Origin: Thiodiazotropha sp040506975
Lineage (GTDB): Bacteria > Pseudomonadota > Gammaproteobacteria > Chromatiales > Chromatiaceae
Length of the DNA stretch: 64,000 bases
Assembly (NCBI GenBank): GCA_965211775.1
Contig: OZ242974.1
Coordinates: 1,488,001-1,552,000 of the forward strand
Reading direction: 5' to 3'
Below are positions 17,811-26,498 of this stretch, one piece after another; the stretch's first letter is position 1; each line of letters opens with the position of its first letter. Under the pieces are notes generated by a model that saw only the letters and a program-made list of their open reading frames with translations, did no database searches and was not told where the DNA came from. The position numbers were made by a program, and so were the translations under genes.

Positions 17811-19538
17811 TCAGGTCTTTTCCGGTGATTTCTTGAACCAATCCAGCCAGATGCCGCTGAGCAGCCAAGCATAACCGTAGGTGCCGATGAGGATCAGTAT
17901 GAAGGTGACGGCGATATCCTTCGCTGTGCCATCCAGTGAAAAGCCGGGTACATAACCAAACAGGAAGGGACCGAGGTAGAGAAACTTGGCGAATTTGAAT
18001 GAGGTGAAAGCGGTCTTCCACATATTCGCCTTGGCGATGGTGGCGCCGGCGAAAGCGGCGATACAGACCGGCGGTGTGATGTTGGAGTCCTGCGACAGCC
18101 AATAGACTATCATATGGGCGGCAATCGGGTTGACGCCCAGTTCGGTAAGTGCCGGTACCGCAACTACCGCTGTAATCAGATAGGCTGCAGTGACCGGAAC
18201 ACCCATACCGAGAATCAGCGAGGCCAGGGCGATCAACAGGATGGTCAGCCAAAGTTTGCCATCCGCAAGCTCGATGACGATGTCGGCGAAGGTAAGCACC
18301 AGCCCGCTGTAGGTGAGTACGCCGATAATAATACCGATCACGCCCACAGTGGCGCCGATTTTCAAGCTCGATTCAGCGCCGGCGCGGGACGCTTCCAGGA
18401 AACCTTTCAGATCGATGCGTGTGCCCTTGCGGAACCAGCTGACGACGATACAGGCAACGATGCCGAGGATGGCTGAATAGCCGGGCGAGTAACCGAGCAA
18501 CATGAAGATGGTGATAATGACCAGCGGCAGGACATAGAACCACTCCTTTTTGAGTATCTCCTTGGCGCTCTCTTTCGATTTTTCACCCACGATGTTGAAC
18601 CGCTTGGCCTCATAGTGGACCATGACGAATACACTGAAGAAGTACATCAGGGCCGGAAAGATGGCCACCAGCATGATCGTGGAGTAGGGTACGCCGGTCA
18701 ATTCGGCCATGATAAAGCCACCGGCTCCCATGATGGGCGGCATGAACATACCGCCGATGGAGGCGGCCGGTTCGATGCCGCCCGCCACGTGGGGTCTGAA
18801 TCCGGCCTTCTTCATCATCGGAATGGTAAAGGCGCCGGTGGATACGGTGTTGGCGATGGCGCTGCCGGAGATGGAACCGAACAGTCCTGACGCGATGACA
18901 GATACCTTGGCCGGACCGCCGATCTTGTGACCGACCGCGGCAAGGGGGAAATCGATGAAAAAGCGTTGAGCGCCGCTTCTCTCCAGGAAAGCGCCAAAAA
19001 TCACGAACAGGATGATATAGGTCGCCAATACATTGGCCATGATGCCGAACACGCCATCGCTCTTGTAAAAGATGCTGGTGCACAGGTCAGGGAAGGTGTC
19101 CCCCGCATGCGATATCATCTCCGGGGCGTACTCGCCATACACGCCATAGAGCAGCATGATCGCACCGATAATCACAAATACGCTGCCGACTACCCGCCTG
19201 GCAAGTTCGACGCCTATCAGCACACCGACCATGGCAATCCACTTATCGAGTTCGGTCTCCGCGCCGGCGCGATAGTTGATGGCCTCGAAATTGACAATCC
19301 AGTAGCCGATCGACCCGATGGACGCCGCGATCAGTATATAATCCCACACCCTGCCCCAGACAGTGGGTGTGCGGTAGAGCATGAAGACGAGCATATAGGT
19401 GATGATGATATAGATGCCGCGATGGTACTGGGTGGCGGCGGGTTCCAAAACTGCGGAGTAGGAGTAGAAGAGCACCAGTCCCAGTGCCAAGGCGTCAAAC
19501 ATGATCTGTTCGATTTTATGGAGTTTTTCGTAAAGCAT
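17811..19538 (-). CDS. TRAP transporter fused permease (4TM/12TM, DctQM type)
   Basis: Inner-membrane secondary transporter in which the small (DctQ) and large (DctM) TRAP subunits are fused. The first four helices occupy roughly residues 14-130, and the DctM part follows with characteristic GLFGSISGSAIANTVSTGAF, GGIEPAASIGGMFMPPIMGA and LILGMGVPVTAAYLI segments. At 575 residues it is at the short end for fused permeases. Such fused permeases normally work with a TAXI-type periplasmic binding protein, but none is encoded next to it or elsewhere in the window. A UspA gene follows immediately. The substrate is unknown; dicarboxylates, amino acids or compatible solutes are typical of the class. 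Confidence 0.88.
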   Translation of the reverse strand: MLYEKLHKIEQIMFDALALGLVLFYSYSAVLEPAATQYHRGIYIIITYMLVFMLYRTPTVWGRVWDYILIAASIGSIGYWIVNFEAINYRAGAETELDKWIAMVGVLIGVELARRVVGSVFVIIGAIMLLYGVYGEYAPEMISHAGDTFPDLCTSIFYKSDGVFGIMANVLATYIILFVIFGAFLERSGAQRFFIDFPLAAVGHKIGGPAKVSVIASGLFGSISGSAIANTVSTGAFTIPMMKKAGFRPHVAGGIEPAASIGGMFMPPIMGAGGFIMAELTGVPYSTIMLVAIFPALMYFFSVFVMVHYEAKRFNIVGEKSKESAKEILKKEWFYVLPLVIITIFMLLGYSPGYSAILGIVACIVVSWFRKGTRIDLKGFLEASRAGAESSLKIGATVGVIGIIIGVLTYSGLVLTFADIVIELADGKLWLTILLIALASLILGMGVPVTAAYLITAVVAVPALTELGVNPIAAHMIVYWLSQDSNITPPVCIAAFAGATIAKANMWKTAFTSFKFAKFLYLGPFLFGYVPGFSLDGTAKDIAVTFILILIGTYGYAWLLSGIWLDWFKKSPEKT

Positions 19539-19933
19539 CGTATGATCCGCTAGCTAAGGCTTTTCAACGCCGAGAAAAGAATGCCTTGTGAGAGGTTATT
19601 CTTACGGCTATTTTGAATTTTATTACTCTTATCCTTTCTCTACTCCAGTATCGCTCTGCGTCTGGATGTGACGGTGTGACGATCCCGTTGACACCGGTGC
19701 GAAATGAACAACCGGAACATGAAGCCGATTGTTAACACACTATATGCTGTAGTGATAATGCGCCATTCTCGTTGTTATCTTGGCATTTATACATGATGCG
19801 GTCGAACTGAGTTCTTACGCCTTTTGATCCATAAAACATAGACGAAAAAGATGATCTATGCCAGCCGATGGCAAACAAACGGCCAATCCTTGACCCATGA
19901 AGCGGATCATGATGTGGCTTCAAGTTGAATCGC
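19539..19933. other. Intergenic region between metE and TRAP permease
   Basis: AT-rich, with no convincing gene. It must hold the promoter of the TRAP-usp unit, but I cannot point to a clear -35/-10 pair. No terminator hairpin with a T-run was found downstream of metE. Confidence 0.4.
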
Positions 19934-22210
19934 TTAAGCGGATGACTCGCGCAATAGACCTGCGGCCCGCTGCATGGCTTCAAGCGCCGGTACGACTTCC
20001 TGCCAGCGTCTGGTCTTGAGACCGCAGTCGGGATTGATCCACAGTCGATCTGCCGGGATCCGCTGCATTGCCCGCCGCATCAGCGTCAGGATCTCATCGA
20101 GGGATGGGATGTTTGGAGTGTGGATGTCATAGACACCCGGTCCGATTGCGTTGGGGTAGTCGAATGCCTCAAACACCTGCAGCAGCTCCATGTCCGAACG
20201 GGATGTTTCGATGGTGATTACATCCGCGTCCATGGCGGCAATTGCCCCGATTATGTCGTTGAACTCCGAATAGCACATATGTGTATGAATCTGGGTCGAA
20301 TCCTGCACGCCGTTGGCGCATACTCCGAATGCATGGGTGGCCCATTCCAGGTAACCCTGCCATTCACTGCGCCTCAGGGGTAGTCCTTCCCGCAATGCCG
20401 CCTCGTCGATCTGGATGATTGCAATCCCGGCCCGTTCCAGGTCAAGCACCTCGTCTCTCAAGGCGAGCGCCAGCTGAAGACAGGTGGCCGCGCGGGGCTG
20501 ATCGTCGCGCACGAATGACCAATTGAGCATGGTGACCGGGCCGGTGAGCATCCCTTTCAAAGGTTTTGTCGTAAGGGACTGTGCATAGTCTGTCCACTCG
20601 CCGGTAATGCAGTGATGACGCTCGATATCACCGTAAATAATCGGCGGCTTTACGCAGCGTGAACCGTAGGATTGCACCCAAGCGTGCTCCATAAAGGCAA
20701 AGCCGTCCAGCTGTTCGCCAAAATATTCCACCATGTCGTTGCGTTCCGGTTCACCATGCACCAGCACATCCAAGCCGATCTTCTCCTGTTGCCGGATGCA
20801 GTAGGCGATCTCCTGTTTCATGGCCTTTTTGTAACTGTTCCAGGTCAGCTTGCCGTTACGATAATCTCTGCGGCATTGACGTATTGAACCGGTTTGGGGG
20901 AAGGAGCCGATCGTGGTGGTGGGGAAGTGTGGCAGATTCAATCTCTGCGCCTGGACCTGGCTGCGGACCTCATAGGGACTTCGACGTCGCGCCATCGATG
21001 GGGTGATTTCCGTCATACGTTGATGAACGGACGGCTTGATCACCCGTTGAGATCGCTTGCGTGTGAGCAGAGCGTTGGCGTTGTTCTCCAGTTCGGCTGT
21101 TACGCTGTCTCGCCCCTGATTGAGGGCAGTGGCGACGAGTTCAAGCTCAGTCAGTTTCTGTTTGCCAAAGCTGCACCACGCTTTGATCTCCGGATCGAGT
21201 CTTTGTTCACATTCCAGGTCGAGCGGAACGTGCAGTAGTGAGCAAGAGGGAGCGAGCCATAGCCGTTGCCGGAGGCGGCTATGGATCGGCTCCAGCCACG
21301 CCAAAATAGCGTTGAGGTCACTCTTCCAGATATTCCGACCATCGATAATACCCAGGGACAGGATCTTATGCACGGGCAGCCAATCGATAATCCGGTTGAC
21401 CTCCTCCTGTTGCCGGCTCACGTCGATATGCAGCCCGGCAACGGGCAGCTCGCATGCCAGTTGCAGGTTTTCCCGCAACTGACCGAAATAGGTGGTCAGC
21501 AGTAGTTTGACCGGACTGCTTTGCAGTTGGTAATAACTGCTGCGCAGGGCATGTTGCCAGGTTGCGCTGAGTTCGGTCACCATTATCGGTTCGTCGATCT
21601 GCACCCACTTTACACCAGCCGCTGCAAGTTGAGTCAAAAGATCGGCATAGATGGGCAGCAAGCGCTGCAGTAGATCAAGTTTGTCGCTACCGTCCTTGCT
21701 TTTACCCAACCAAAGATAGGTGACCGGACCAATGATAACCGGTTTAATCCGCTGGGGGTCAGCGCCGGTTTCGGTGATTTGCGTGAGCAGTGTATCGATC
21801 GCCAACCGGAATTCCGTGGCGTGCTGAAATTCCGGTACGATGTAGTGGTAGTTGGTGTCGAACCATTTGGTCATTTCAGCAGCAGCCTCAGGCGGCGTAT
21901 CCGGGTTGGTGGCGCCCCGGGCAACCTGAATATAGTCATCAAGGGTGGTGATCCCCCCTTCCTGCCGGAAACGGGATGGGATATTGCCGAATAGAAAACT
22001 GCTATCCAATACCTGGTCGTAGAGCGAAAAATCTCCCACTGTCAGCATGTCCAGTCGAGACTGCAACAGCAGATTGTCCTGGCGGATTTGACGGGCCGTC
22101 CGTTCCAGTTCCCGCCGGTCAAGCTCCCCCCGCCAATAGGCCTCGAGGGCAAATTTCAATTGTCGCTTGGTGCCGATGCGGGGCAGTCCGAGATGATGTG
22201 TTGTGACCAT
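19934..22210 (-). CDS. metE: Cobalamin-independent methionine synthase
   Basis: Transfers a methyl group from 5-methyltetrahydropteroyltriglutamate to homocysteine to make methionine, without B12. The 758 residues are full length. The N-terminal domain starts LGLPRIGTKRQLKFALEAYW; the catalytic C-terminal barrel begins near LPHFPTTTIGSFPQTGSIR. Zinc ligands are seen in IHTHMCYSEFNDII (His, Cys) and INPDCGLKTRRW (Cys), with a conserved glutamate in VHGEPERNDMVEYFGE. The gene faces metR across their shared control region, the usual arrangement, but an IS1595 copy now separates them, with the element edge 81 bases from the metE start. Confidence 0.95.
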   Translation of the reverse strand: MVTTHHLGLPRIGTKRQLKFALEAYWRGELDRRELERTARQIRQDNLLLQSRLDMLTVGDFSLYDQVLDSSFLFGNIPSRFRQEGGITTLDDYIQVARGATNPDTPPEAAAEMTKWFDTNYHYIVPEFQHATEFRLAIDTLLTQITETGADPQRIKPVIIGPVTYLWLGKSKDGSDKLDLLQRLLPIYADLLTQLAAAGVKWVQIDEPIMVTELSATWQHALRSSYYQLQSSPVKLLLTTYFGQLRENLQLACELPVAGLHIDVSRQQEEVNRIIDWLPVHKILSLGIIDGRNIWKSDLNAILAWLEPIHSRLRQRLWLAPSCSLLHVPLDLECEQRLDPEIKAWCSFGKQKLTELELVATALNQGRDSVTAELENNANALLTRKRSQRVIKPSVHQRMTEITPSMARRRSPYEVRSQVQAQRLNLPHFPTTTIGSFPQTGSIRQCRRDYRNGKLTWNSYKKAMKQEIAYCIRQQEKIGLDVLVHGEPERNDMVEYFGEQLDGFAFMEHAWVQSYGSRCVKPPIIYGDIERHHCITGEWTDYAQSLTTKPLKGMLTGPVTMLNWSFVRDDQPRAATCLQLALALRDEVLDLERAGIAIIQIDEAALREGLPLRRSEWQGYLEWATHAFGVCANGVQDSTQIHTHMCYSEFNDIIGAIAAMDADVITIETSRSDMELLQVFEAFDYPNAIGPGVYDIHTPNIPSLDEILTLMRRAMQRIPADRLWINPDCGLKTRRWQEVVPALEAMQRAAGLLRESSA

Positions 22211-22291
22211 AGTCCTTGCTCTGAGATTTCGTTATTACCAGAGCGCTATTGTAAGGAGGCGTATTATGAAAATATAATGATCATATTGTTA

Positions 22292-23320
22292 CCTGATTAC
22301 TCATGAGGCTCAGCTATTGAGCCTGTGGTGCAAGCATAATGGAACCTACTGAATAAAAGAGGATTTCATCATGCCGAGAAATACTATTCAATTTCAAAAA
22401 GGTCTTGGTTTGCACGATTTTCTGGAACAATATGGGACCGAGGATCAGTGTCGACAGGCATTGTATGATTTGCGCTGGCCGACGGGCTATGTCTGCCCTG
22501 AGTGCGGCAACACAACAGGCTGTGAACTCAAAAAGCGTCAGATATATCAATGTCACAAGTGCCATCATCAGACTTCCCTGACCGCCGGCAGCATCTTCCA
22601 TGGCACCAAGCTGCCGCTGAGAACGTGGTTTCTTGCGATCTATCTGTTGACCCAACGCAAGAAAAGTATCTCGGCGCTGCAACTTTCCCGCGAAATCGGG
22701 GTGAACTACAATACGGCCTGGCGACTCAAGCATAAGTTGATGCAGGTGATGATGGAACGTGAGCGTGGAAAAAAACTGGCCGGTCGCATCGAATTGGATG
22801 ATGCTTATCTCGGAGGCGAGCAAGCCGGTAAGCGTGGTCGTGGGTCGCGCAACAAAATCCCTTTCGTAGCTGCTGTTGAGACGACGCGGGACGGCAGGCC
22901 CATGAAAATTCAACTGCGTCGTGTAAGGGGCTTCCGCAAACGTGAAATCGCCCGCTACGCCCGCTCCTGCTTGATGCCTGGCAGCGAAGTCTTTACCGAT
23001 GGGCTTTGGTGCTTTAGTGGCGTGACAACCGCTGATTGCCATCATAACCCCATGGTGACGGGTGGTGGGCGCCAAAGTGTCCAGTATTCGTGCTTCAAAT
23101 GGGTAAACGCGATGTTGGGTAATGTCAAAAACAGTCTGTTGGGTACTTTTCATGCGATTCGAGATAAACATGTGTCGCGTTATCTTGCTGAGTTCGAATA
23201 TCGGTTTAACCGCCGTTTCGATTTACCCGCCATGATTGAACGATTGCTTTTTGCCGCTCTTCGCACTCCACCTATGCCATATCGCCTCTTGAGAATGGCT
23301 GAGGTTTAGGGGTAATCAGG
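22292..23320 (+). mobile_element. IS1595-family insertion sequence, copy 1
   Basis: A 1029-bp element with an 8-bp target duplication TATTGTTA (22284-22291 and 23321-23328). The ends read CCTGATTACTC and, from the other side, CCTGATTACCC. A 7-bp stem hairpin (AGGCTCA/TGAGCCT, 22306-22324) lies in the transposase leader in all copies. This copy sits in the metE-metR divergent control region. Confidence 0.93.
22371..23309 (+). CDS. IS1595-family transposase, copy 1
   Basis: 312 residues with an N-terminal zinc ribbon (YVCPECGN about residues 42-49 and YQCHKCHHQ about 59-67) and an ISXO2-like DDE/DDN domain: RIELDDAYLGGEQ, EVFTDGLWCF, and a C-terminal YLAEFEYRFNRRFDLPAM with the conserved Asn/Arg cluster. 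AGAGGA precedes the ATG. The protein differs from the other copies by single residues (here VNAMLG where the others have VNTMLG). Intact and predicted active. Confidence 0.92.
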   Translation: MPRNTIQFQKGLGLHDFLEQYGTEDQCRQALYDLRWPTGYVCPECGNTTGCELKKRQIYQCHKCHHQTSLTAGSIFHGTKLPLRTWFLAIYLLTQRKKSISALQLSREIGVNYNTAWRLKHKLMQVMMERERGKKLAGRIELDDAYLGGEQAGKRGRGSRNKIPFVAAVETTRDGRPMKIQLRRVRGFRKREIARYARSCLMPGSEVFTDGLWCFSGVTTADCHHNPMVTGGGRQSVQYSCFKWVNAMLGNVKNSLLGTFHAIRDKHVSRYLAEFEYRFNRRFDLPAMIERLLFAALRTPPMPYRLLRMAEV

Positions 23321-23335
23321 TATTGTTATGAAGTA

Positions 23336-23348
23336 TGAATATGATTCA
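23336..23348. promoter_or_regulatory. Predicted MetR-binding site
   Basis: TGAATATGATTCA matches the MetR consensus TGAA-N5-TTCA exactly and is part of a 15-base near-palindrome. It lies just 3 bases before the preferred metR ATG and, before the IS1595 insertion, would have been about 88 bases from the metE start. Autoregulation plus metE activation is the known family behaviour; the site assignment is by consensus match. Confidence 0.6.
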
Positions 23349-23351
23349 TAT

Positions 23352-24266
23352 ATGATAGAGCTGACCCACCTCAAGATCATCGCTGCCCTGAAGCGTCATG
23401 GAACGCTCACGGCCGCAGCCGATGCACTTTTTCTCAGCCAGTCTGCGCTTTCACATCAAATACGATTTTTAGAGGGAAAGCTGGGTGTTGAACTATGGGA
23501 GAGGCAGGGGCGCCGGTTGAGGCTGACCCGTGCCGGCATACAGTTATTGAAGACGGCGCATGAAATTCTGCCCATTCTAGAGCAGACGGAACAGACCTTA
23601 AAAGCCTTGGCCGAAGGAAAACAGGGGACATTGCGTATCGGAGTGGAGTGCTATCCCTGTTATGAATGGTTGAAGGACGTTATTGCTGACTACTTGAGTC
23701 GTGAACCGGATGTGGAGGTGGATATTTTTCACCGTTTTCAATTTGCCGGGCTGGAAGGGCTATTGAATCGTCATATCGATCTACTGATCACTCCGGACAG
23801 GGTGGAACAGCCCGGGCTTGGTTTCGAAACGCTTTTCCAATATGAGTTGATGCTTTTGGTATCCGGTTCCCACCCGTTGGCTGAAGCATCGTGGATTAAG
23901 CCGGAGCAGTTGGCGCAGGAGAACCTCATCACTTTTCCGGTGACGCCGGAGCGTCTGGACATCCTCACCCTGTTCCTATGGCCGGCGGCGGTGAGAACGA
24001 TAAAACAGAAGCAGATTGAATCATTCGAGATTATGCTGCAGATGGTGGCCTATAATCGTGGCATCTGTACTTTACCGGACTGGTTGGCCGTCAAAGTATG
24101 CGCGGAGTTGCCTCTGAAAGCGCTACATTTAGGGAGTCAAGGCATCAATAGGAAGTTGTATGCGGCCTATCGTCATGAAGATGGAGGGCTCGGCTATTTG
24201 CAGCGATTTCTGAAAAGGGCAAAAGGACATTGCTGTCCCATTAACTTTTACAGTAGAGCCAGTTGA
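23352..24266 (+). CDS. metR: LysR-type regulator of methionine genes, altered C-terminus
   Basis: The start MIELTHLKIIAALKRHGTLT matches MetR proteins. A winged helix-turn-helix (AAADALFLSQSALSHQIRFL) is followed by a LysR effector domain; IGVECYPCYEWLKDVIADYL is the MetR-specific beginning that senses homocysteine. The ATG at 23352 is preferred over 23328 because family proteins begin MIE. An IS4 element entered at the last codons: after RAKG the frame reads HCCPINFYSRAS from IS DNA, while rejoining the flanks gives only FKP and a TAG. Only the last few residues changed, so the protein is probably functional. It is divergent from metE. Confidence 0.9.
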   Translation: MIELTHLKIIAALKRHGTLTAAADALFLSQSALSHQIRFLEGKLGVELWERQGRRLRLTRAGIQLLKTAHEILPILEQTEQTLKALAEGKQGTLRIGVECYPCYEWLKDVIADYLSREPDVEVDIFHRFQFAGLEGLLNRHIDLLITPDRVEQPGLGFETLFQYELMLLVSGSHPLAEASWIKPEQLAQENLITFPVTPERLDILTLFLWPAAVRTIKQKQIESFEIMLQMVAYNRGICTLPDWLAVKVCAELPLKALHLGSQGINRKLYAAYRHEDGGLGYLQRFLKRAKGHCCPINFYSRAS

Positions 24267-25501
24267 TTGCAATCATTTGTTTTGTCATTGATTGGGTCTC
24301 CTCGTAGTAACGCCATCAGGTCTCGTTTTTCAAACAGGTTCATCTGTAATAATCGCAATATCTGTTGAGCACTTTTTCGGATTTTCGACTGGAACTTGAT
24401 ATAGGCAAGCAACAAATAAACACACAAAGCAATCCAGATTTGTGTCATCACAGCATTCTTACTGGTACCGACAAATGATTTGATTTTCAGGTTCTGTTTG
24501 ATCCACTTGAAGAACAACTCAATATCCCAACGAGCCTTATAAATCTGTGCAATGGTTTTGGCAGCCAGCTTGAAATTATTCGTCAGAAAAACATAATGCT
24601 TGCTGGTTTCAGGATCGCGGTAACCGATACGACGCAACTGAATTGGACACTTCTTTGCTGTGATTGGCCCGGTAAATTCAATGATTTGATCTGATGTCAG
24701 TCCTTTGCTTTTAATCACTGGCTGGCGGGATATCACCCGATAAACTGCATTGGACTTTTGACGTGTAACAAAGAAAATGCCTTTTTTATTCAGTTGATTA
24801 TACCACTCGTAGTCGTTATAGCCTTTATCGAAGGTCACAATACTGCCTTTTGGAAAATTCATCAGCTTGCCAATATTGACTTCATGCTGGTTGCCTTCGG
24901 TGACAGCAAAGAACTCGGGTAAATGACCTGAATGGTTGAGTCCAACATGTAATTTTACTGCCGCTTTTGTCGTGCGAAATTCAGCCCATGGAAAAACTGA
25001 CAGGCATAAATCAATGATACTGGCATCCAGGGAATACAGTGGATTCTTAAAACGGAAATCATGCGATGGTGCTTTTGCCTGGCATCGCGTCAACAGTTTG
25101 CTAAACAACTCTTCATAAAGCGTGTAAGGCTTGTCATTGTTGATGCGAGATAAACTCGAACGCCTAATCAAACGACTACCCAGGTGATAAAGACGATGCG
25201 CCTGTGCCCCGAGATTATCAACCATATCCCGCAAACTGTTTCTACCGGAAAGTTGTCCCATCATCATTGCCACGAACTGGCTCCAGCGGGAGTTTTTACG
25301 AAAAGCCCTGCCTGTATGATGTTCTTTTGCCAGTGTTTCAAATTCATGTCTCGAAATCAGTTTCAGCAGTTGCGCAAATACCGTGCTATTATGTGACATG
25401 GCCTGGTTATTCCTTTTGATTCAATGATTTGTTTGCGCTTTTATTTTATCAAAATGTGAATAACCTGGGCCTCCTAAATCTCAGTTAATGGGACAGCAGT
25501 G
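24228..25501 (-). mobile_element. IS4-family insertion sequence
   Basis: A 1274-bp element with a 9-bp target duplication GCAAAAGGA (24219-24227 and 25502-25510). Terminal inverted repeats are CATTGCTGTCCCATTAACT on the left and CACTGCTGTCCCATTAACT from the right, one mismatch in 19. It overlaps the 3' end of metR and supplies its present stop codon. Single copy in this window. Confidence 0.92.
24248..25399 (-). CDS. IS4-family transposase
   Basis: 383 residues, a DDE_Tnp_1-type transposase. Catalytic regions: YSLDASIIDLCLSVFPWAEF (first Asp), GSIVTFDKGYNDYEWYNQL (second Asp) and YKARWDIELFFKWIKQNLKI, the Y-R-E-K signature of the IS4 family with the catalytic Glu. The N-terminal region (FRKNSRWSQFVAMMMGQL, RNSLRDMVDNL) is typical of the IS4 subgroup. 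Full length and apparently intact. It reads toward metR. Base composition is more AT-rich than neighbouring genes, consistent with acquisition. Confidence 0.9.
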   Translation of the reverse strand: MSHNSTVFAQLLKLISRHEFETLAKEHHTGRAFRKNSRWSQFVAMMMGQLSGRNSLRDMVDNLGAQAHRLYHLGSRLIRRSSLSRINNDKPYTLYEELFSKLLTRCQAKAPSHDFRFKNPLYSLDASIIDLCLSVFPWAEFRTTKAAVKLHVGLNHSGHLPEFFAVTEGNQHEVNIGKLMNFPKGSIVTFDKGYNDYEWYNQLNKKGIFFVTRQKSNAVYRVISRQPVIKSKGLTSDQIIEFTGPITAKKCPIQLRRIGYRDPETSKHYVFLTNNFKLAAKTIAQIYKARWDIELFFKWIKQNLKIKSFVGTSKNAVMTQIWIALCVYLLLAYIKFQSKIRKSAQQILRLLQMNLFEKRDLMALLRGDPINDKTNDCNQLALL

Positions 25502-25519
25502 GCAAAAGGATTTAAACCC

Positions 25520-25696
25520 TAGGGCCTGTTAACACTAATCCAATACACCCTGCTGGGGCTGTTTTTGTGCCCAGCAAGGCAGAATGAGCGAGGTGTAGTT
25601 ATGCTACATGAGCGAATGATAACGCCGCTGGGTGCAAAAACAGCCCCAGCCCTTCAGGCACAACAGGGTGTATTGGATTAGTGTTAACAGGCCCTA
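25520..25696. mobile_element. MITE-like long hairpin element
   Basis: A 177-bp non-coding near-palindrome. The outer arms (25520-25552 and 25664-25696) are perfect 33-base inverted repeats beginning TAGGGCCTGTTAACACTAAT. Inner arms of about 23 bases (25553-25575, 25627-25650) differ by two bases, with 14 unpaired bases (CCCTTCAGGCACAA) on the right. The loop includes TGTAG/CTACA. Reading the first and last TA as a target duplication fits a TA-inserting (IS630/mariner-type or IS5-type) miniature element. It supplies the TAG stop of the pre-IS4 metR frame. Confidence 0.7.
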
Positions 25697-25872
25697 AGGT
25701 AGGGCATTTTCGGGATACAACAAGATCCTCGCATTACGGAAACAAAACAGCTGAGCAGGCGTATGTATCCTCAGTATCATCATGGATATGCCGGTGAATG
25801 AATATCAGTTAGAAGGTTGCAAGTGGAATCTTTGATTAATACGGGGCAGTGCAATAGATCGGTGGCGGACCA

Positions 25873-26286
25873 ATGAAGAGATTTCTTACTTGGCGGGATG
25901 ACTGGTATCTGGGGATCGATGAAATCGATCAGCAACATCTGCATCTGGTTGAGCTGGTCAATCAGGTGGCGGACTCGGTTATGACGCAACAGTCGGAGTC
26001 GAAGGATGACGGTGGTGCGATGCGGCTGGTGCTGCAGCTTCAGGAGGAGACCAGGCGGCATTTCAGGGATGAGGAGGCCTTTATGCGTAATCATGAATAT
26101 CCCCTGGTCAGCAGTCATCATCGGGAACATGCACTGCTGCAGGCTGAGTTGAGTGATTTGATAAGGGAGATAGAAGAGGGGAAACGCAGGCTCGATATAG
26201 AAACCCTGACTTCACTCAAGTATTGGCTTATCGATCATGTCATAGACAGCGATATGGACATAGCCCGCCACATGAACACTCGATAA
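25873..26286 (+). CDS. Bacteriohemerythrin
   Basis: A 137-residue single-domain hemerythrin, a di-iron four-helix bundle that binds O2 (or senses O2/NO). Ligand pattern: IDEIDQQHLHLVELVN (His22 and neighbours), TRRHFRDEEAF (His63, Glu67), SSHHREHALL (His82/86 region) and LIDHVIDSDMDIARH (His122, Asp127). No signal peptide, so it is cytoplasmic. In sulfur oxidisers and microaerophiles such proteins may deliver or buffer oxygen; that role is inferred. It stands alone between the MITE and sdaA. Confidence 0.92.
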   Translation: MKRFLTWRDDWYLGIDEIDQQHLHLVELVNQVADSVMTQQSESKDDGGAMRLVLQLQEETRRHFRDEEAFMRNHEYPLVSSHHREHALLQAELSDLIREIEEGKRRLDIETLTSLKYWLIDHVIDSDMDIARHMNTR

Positions 26287-26498
26287 AGACCATGCAGGGA
26301 CAGAGGCTGTCGATCTGTACGTTGCAACTTCAAAAGCCTACCATGGTATACAGCTGCATAACCGGCGATACCGTCCGCAACTCAGGCCGGCTGTGTACGC
26401 GGTCGATGGCAGAGCCTAACAATCACTATGGACTGAATGATGTTTAAAACGGTCGATATCAAAGAAAAATGCATTCAATCAGTCGGGAGTTGGCTGAC

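Noticed and set aside
22211..22291. Possible B12 or SAM riboswitch before metE
   Set aside because: Only 81 bases of native leader remain and no conserved riboswitch core is visible.
22314..23171. 285-codon antisense open frame inside every IS1595 copy
   Set aside because: It is the exact shadow of the transposase gene, has no family features, and repeats only because the IS is repeated.
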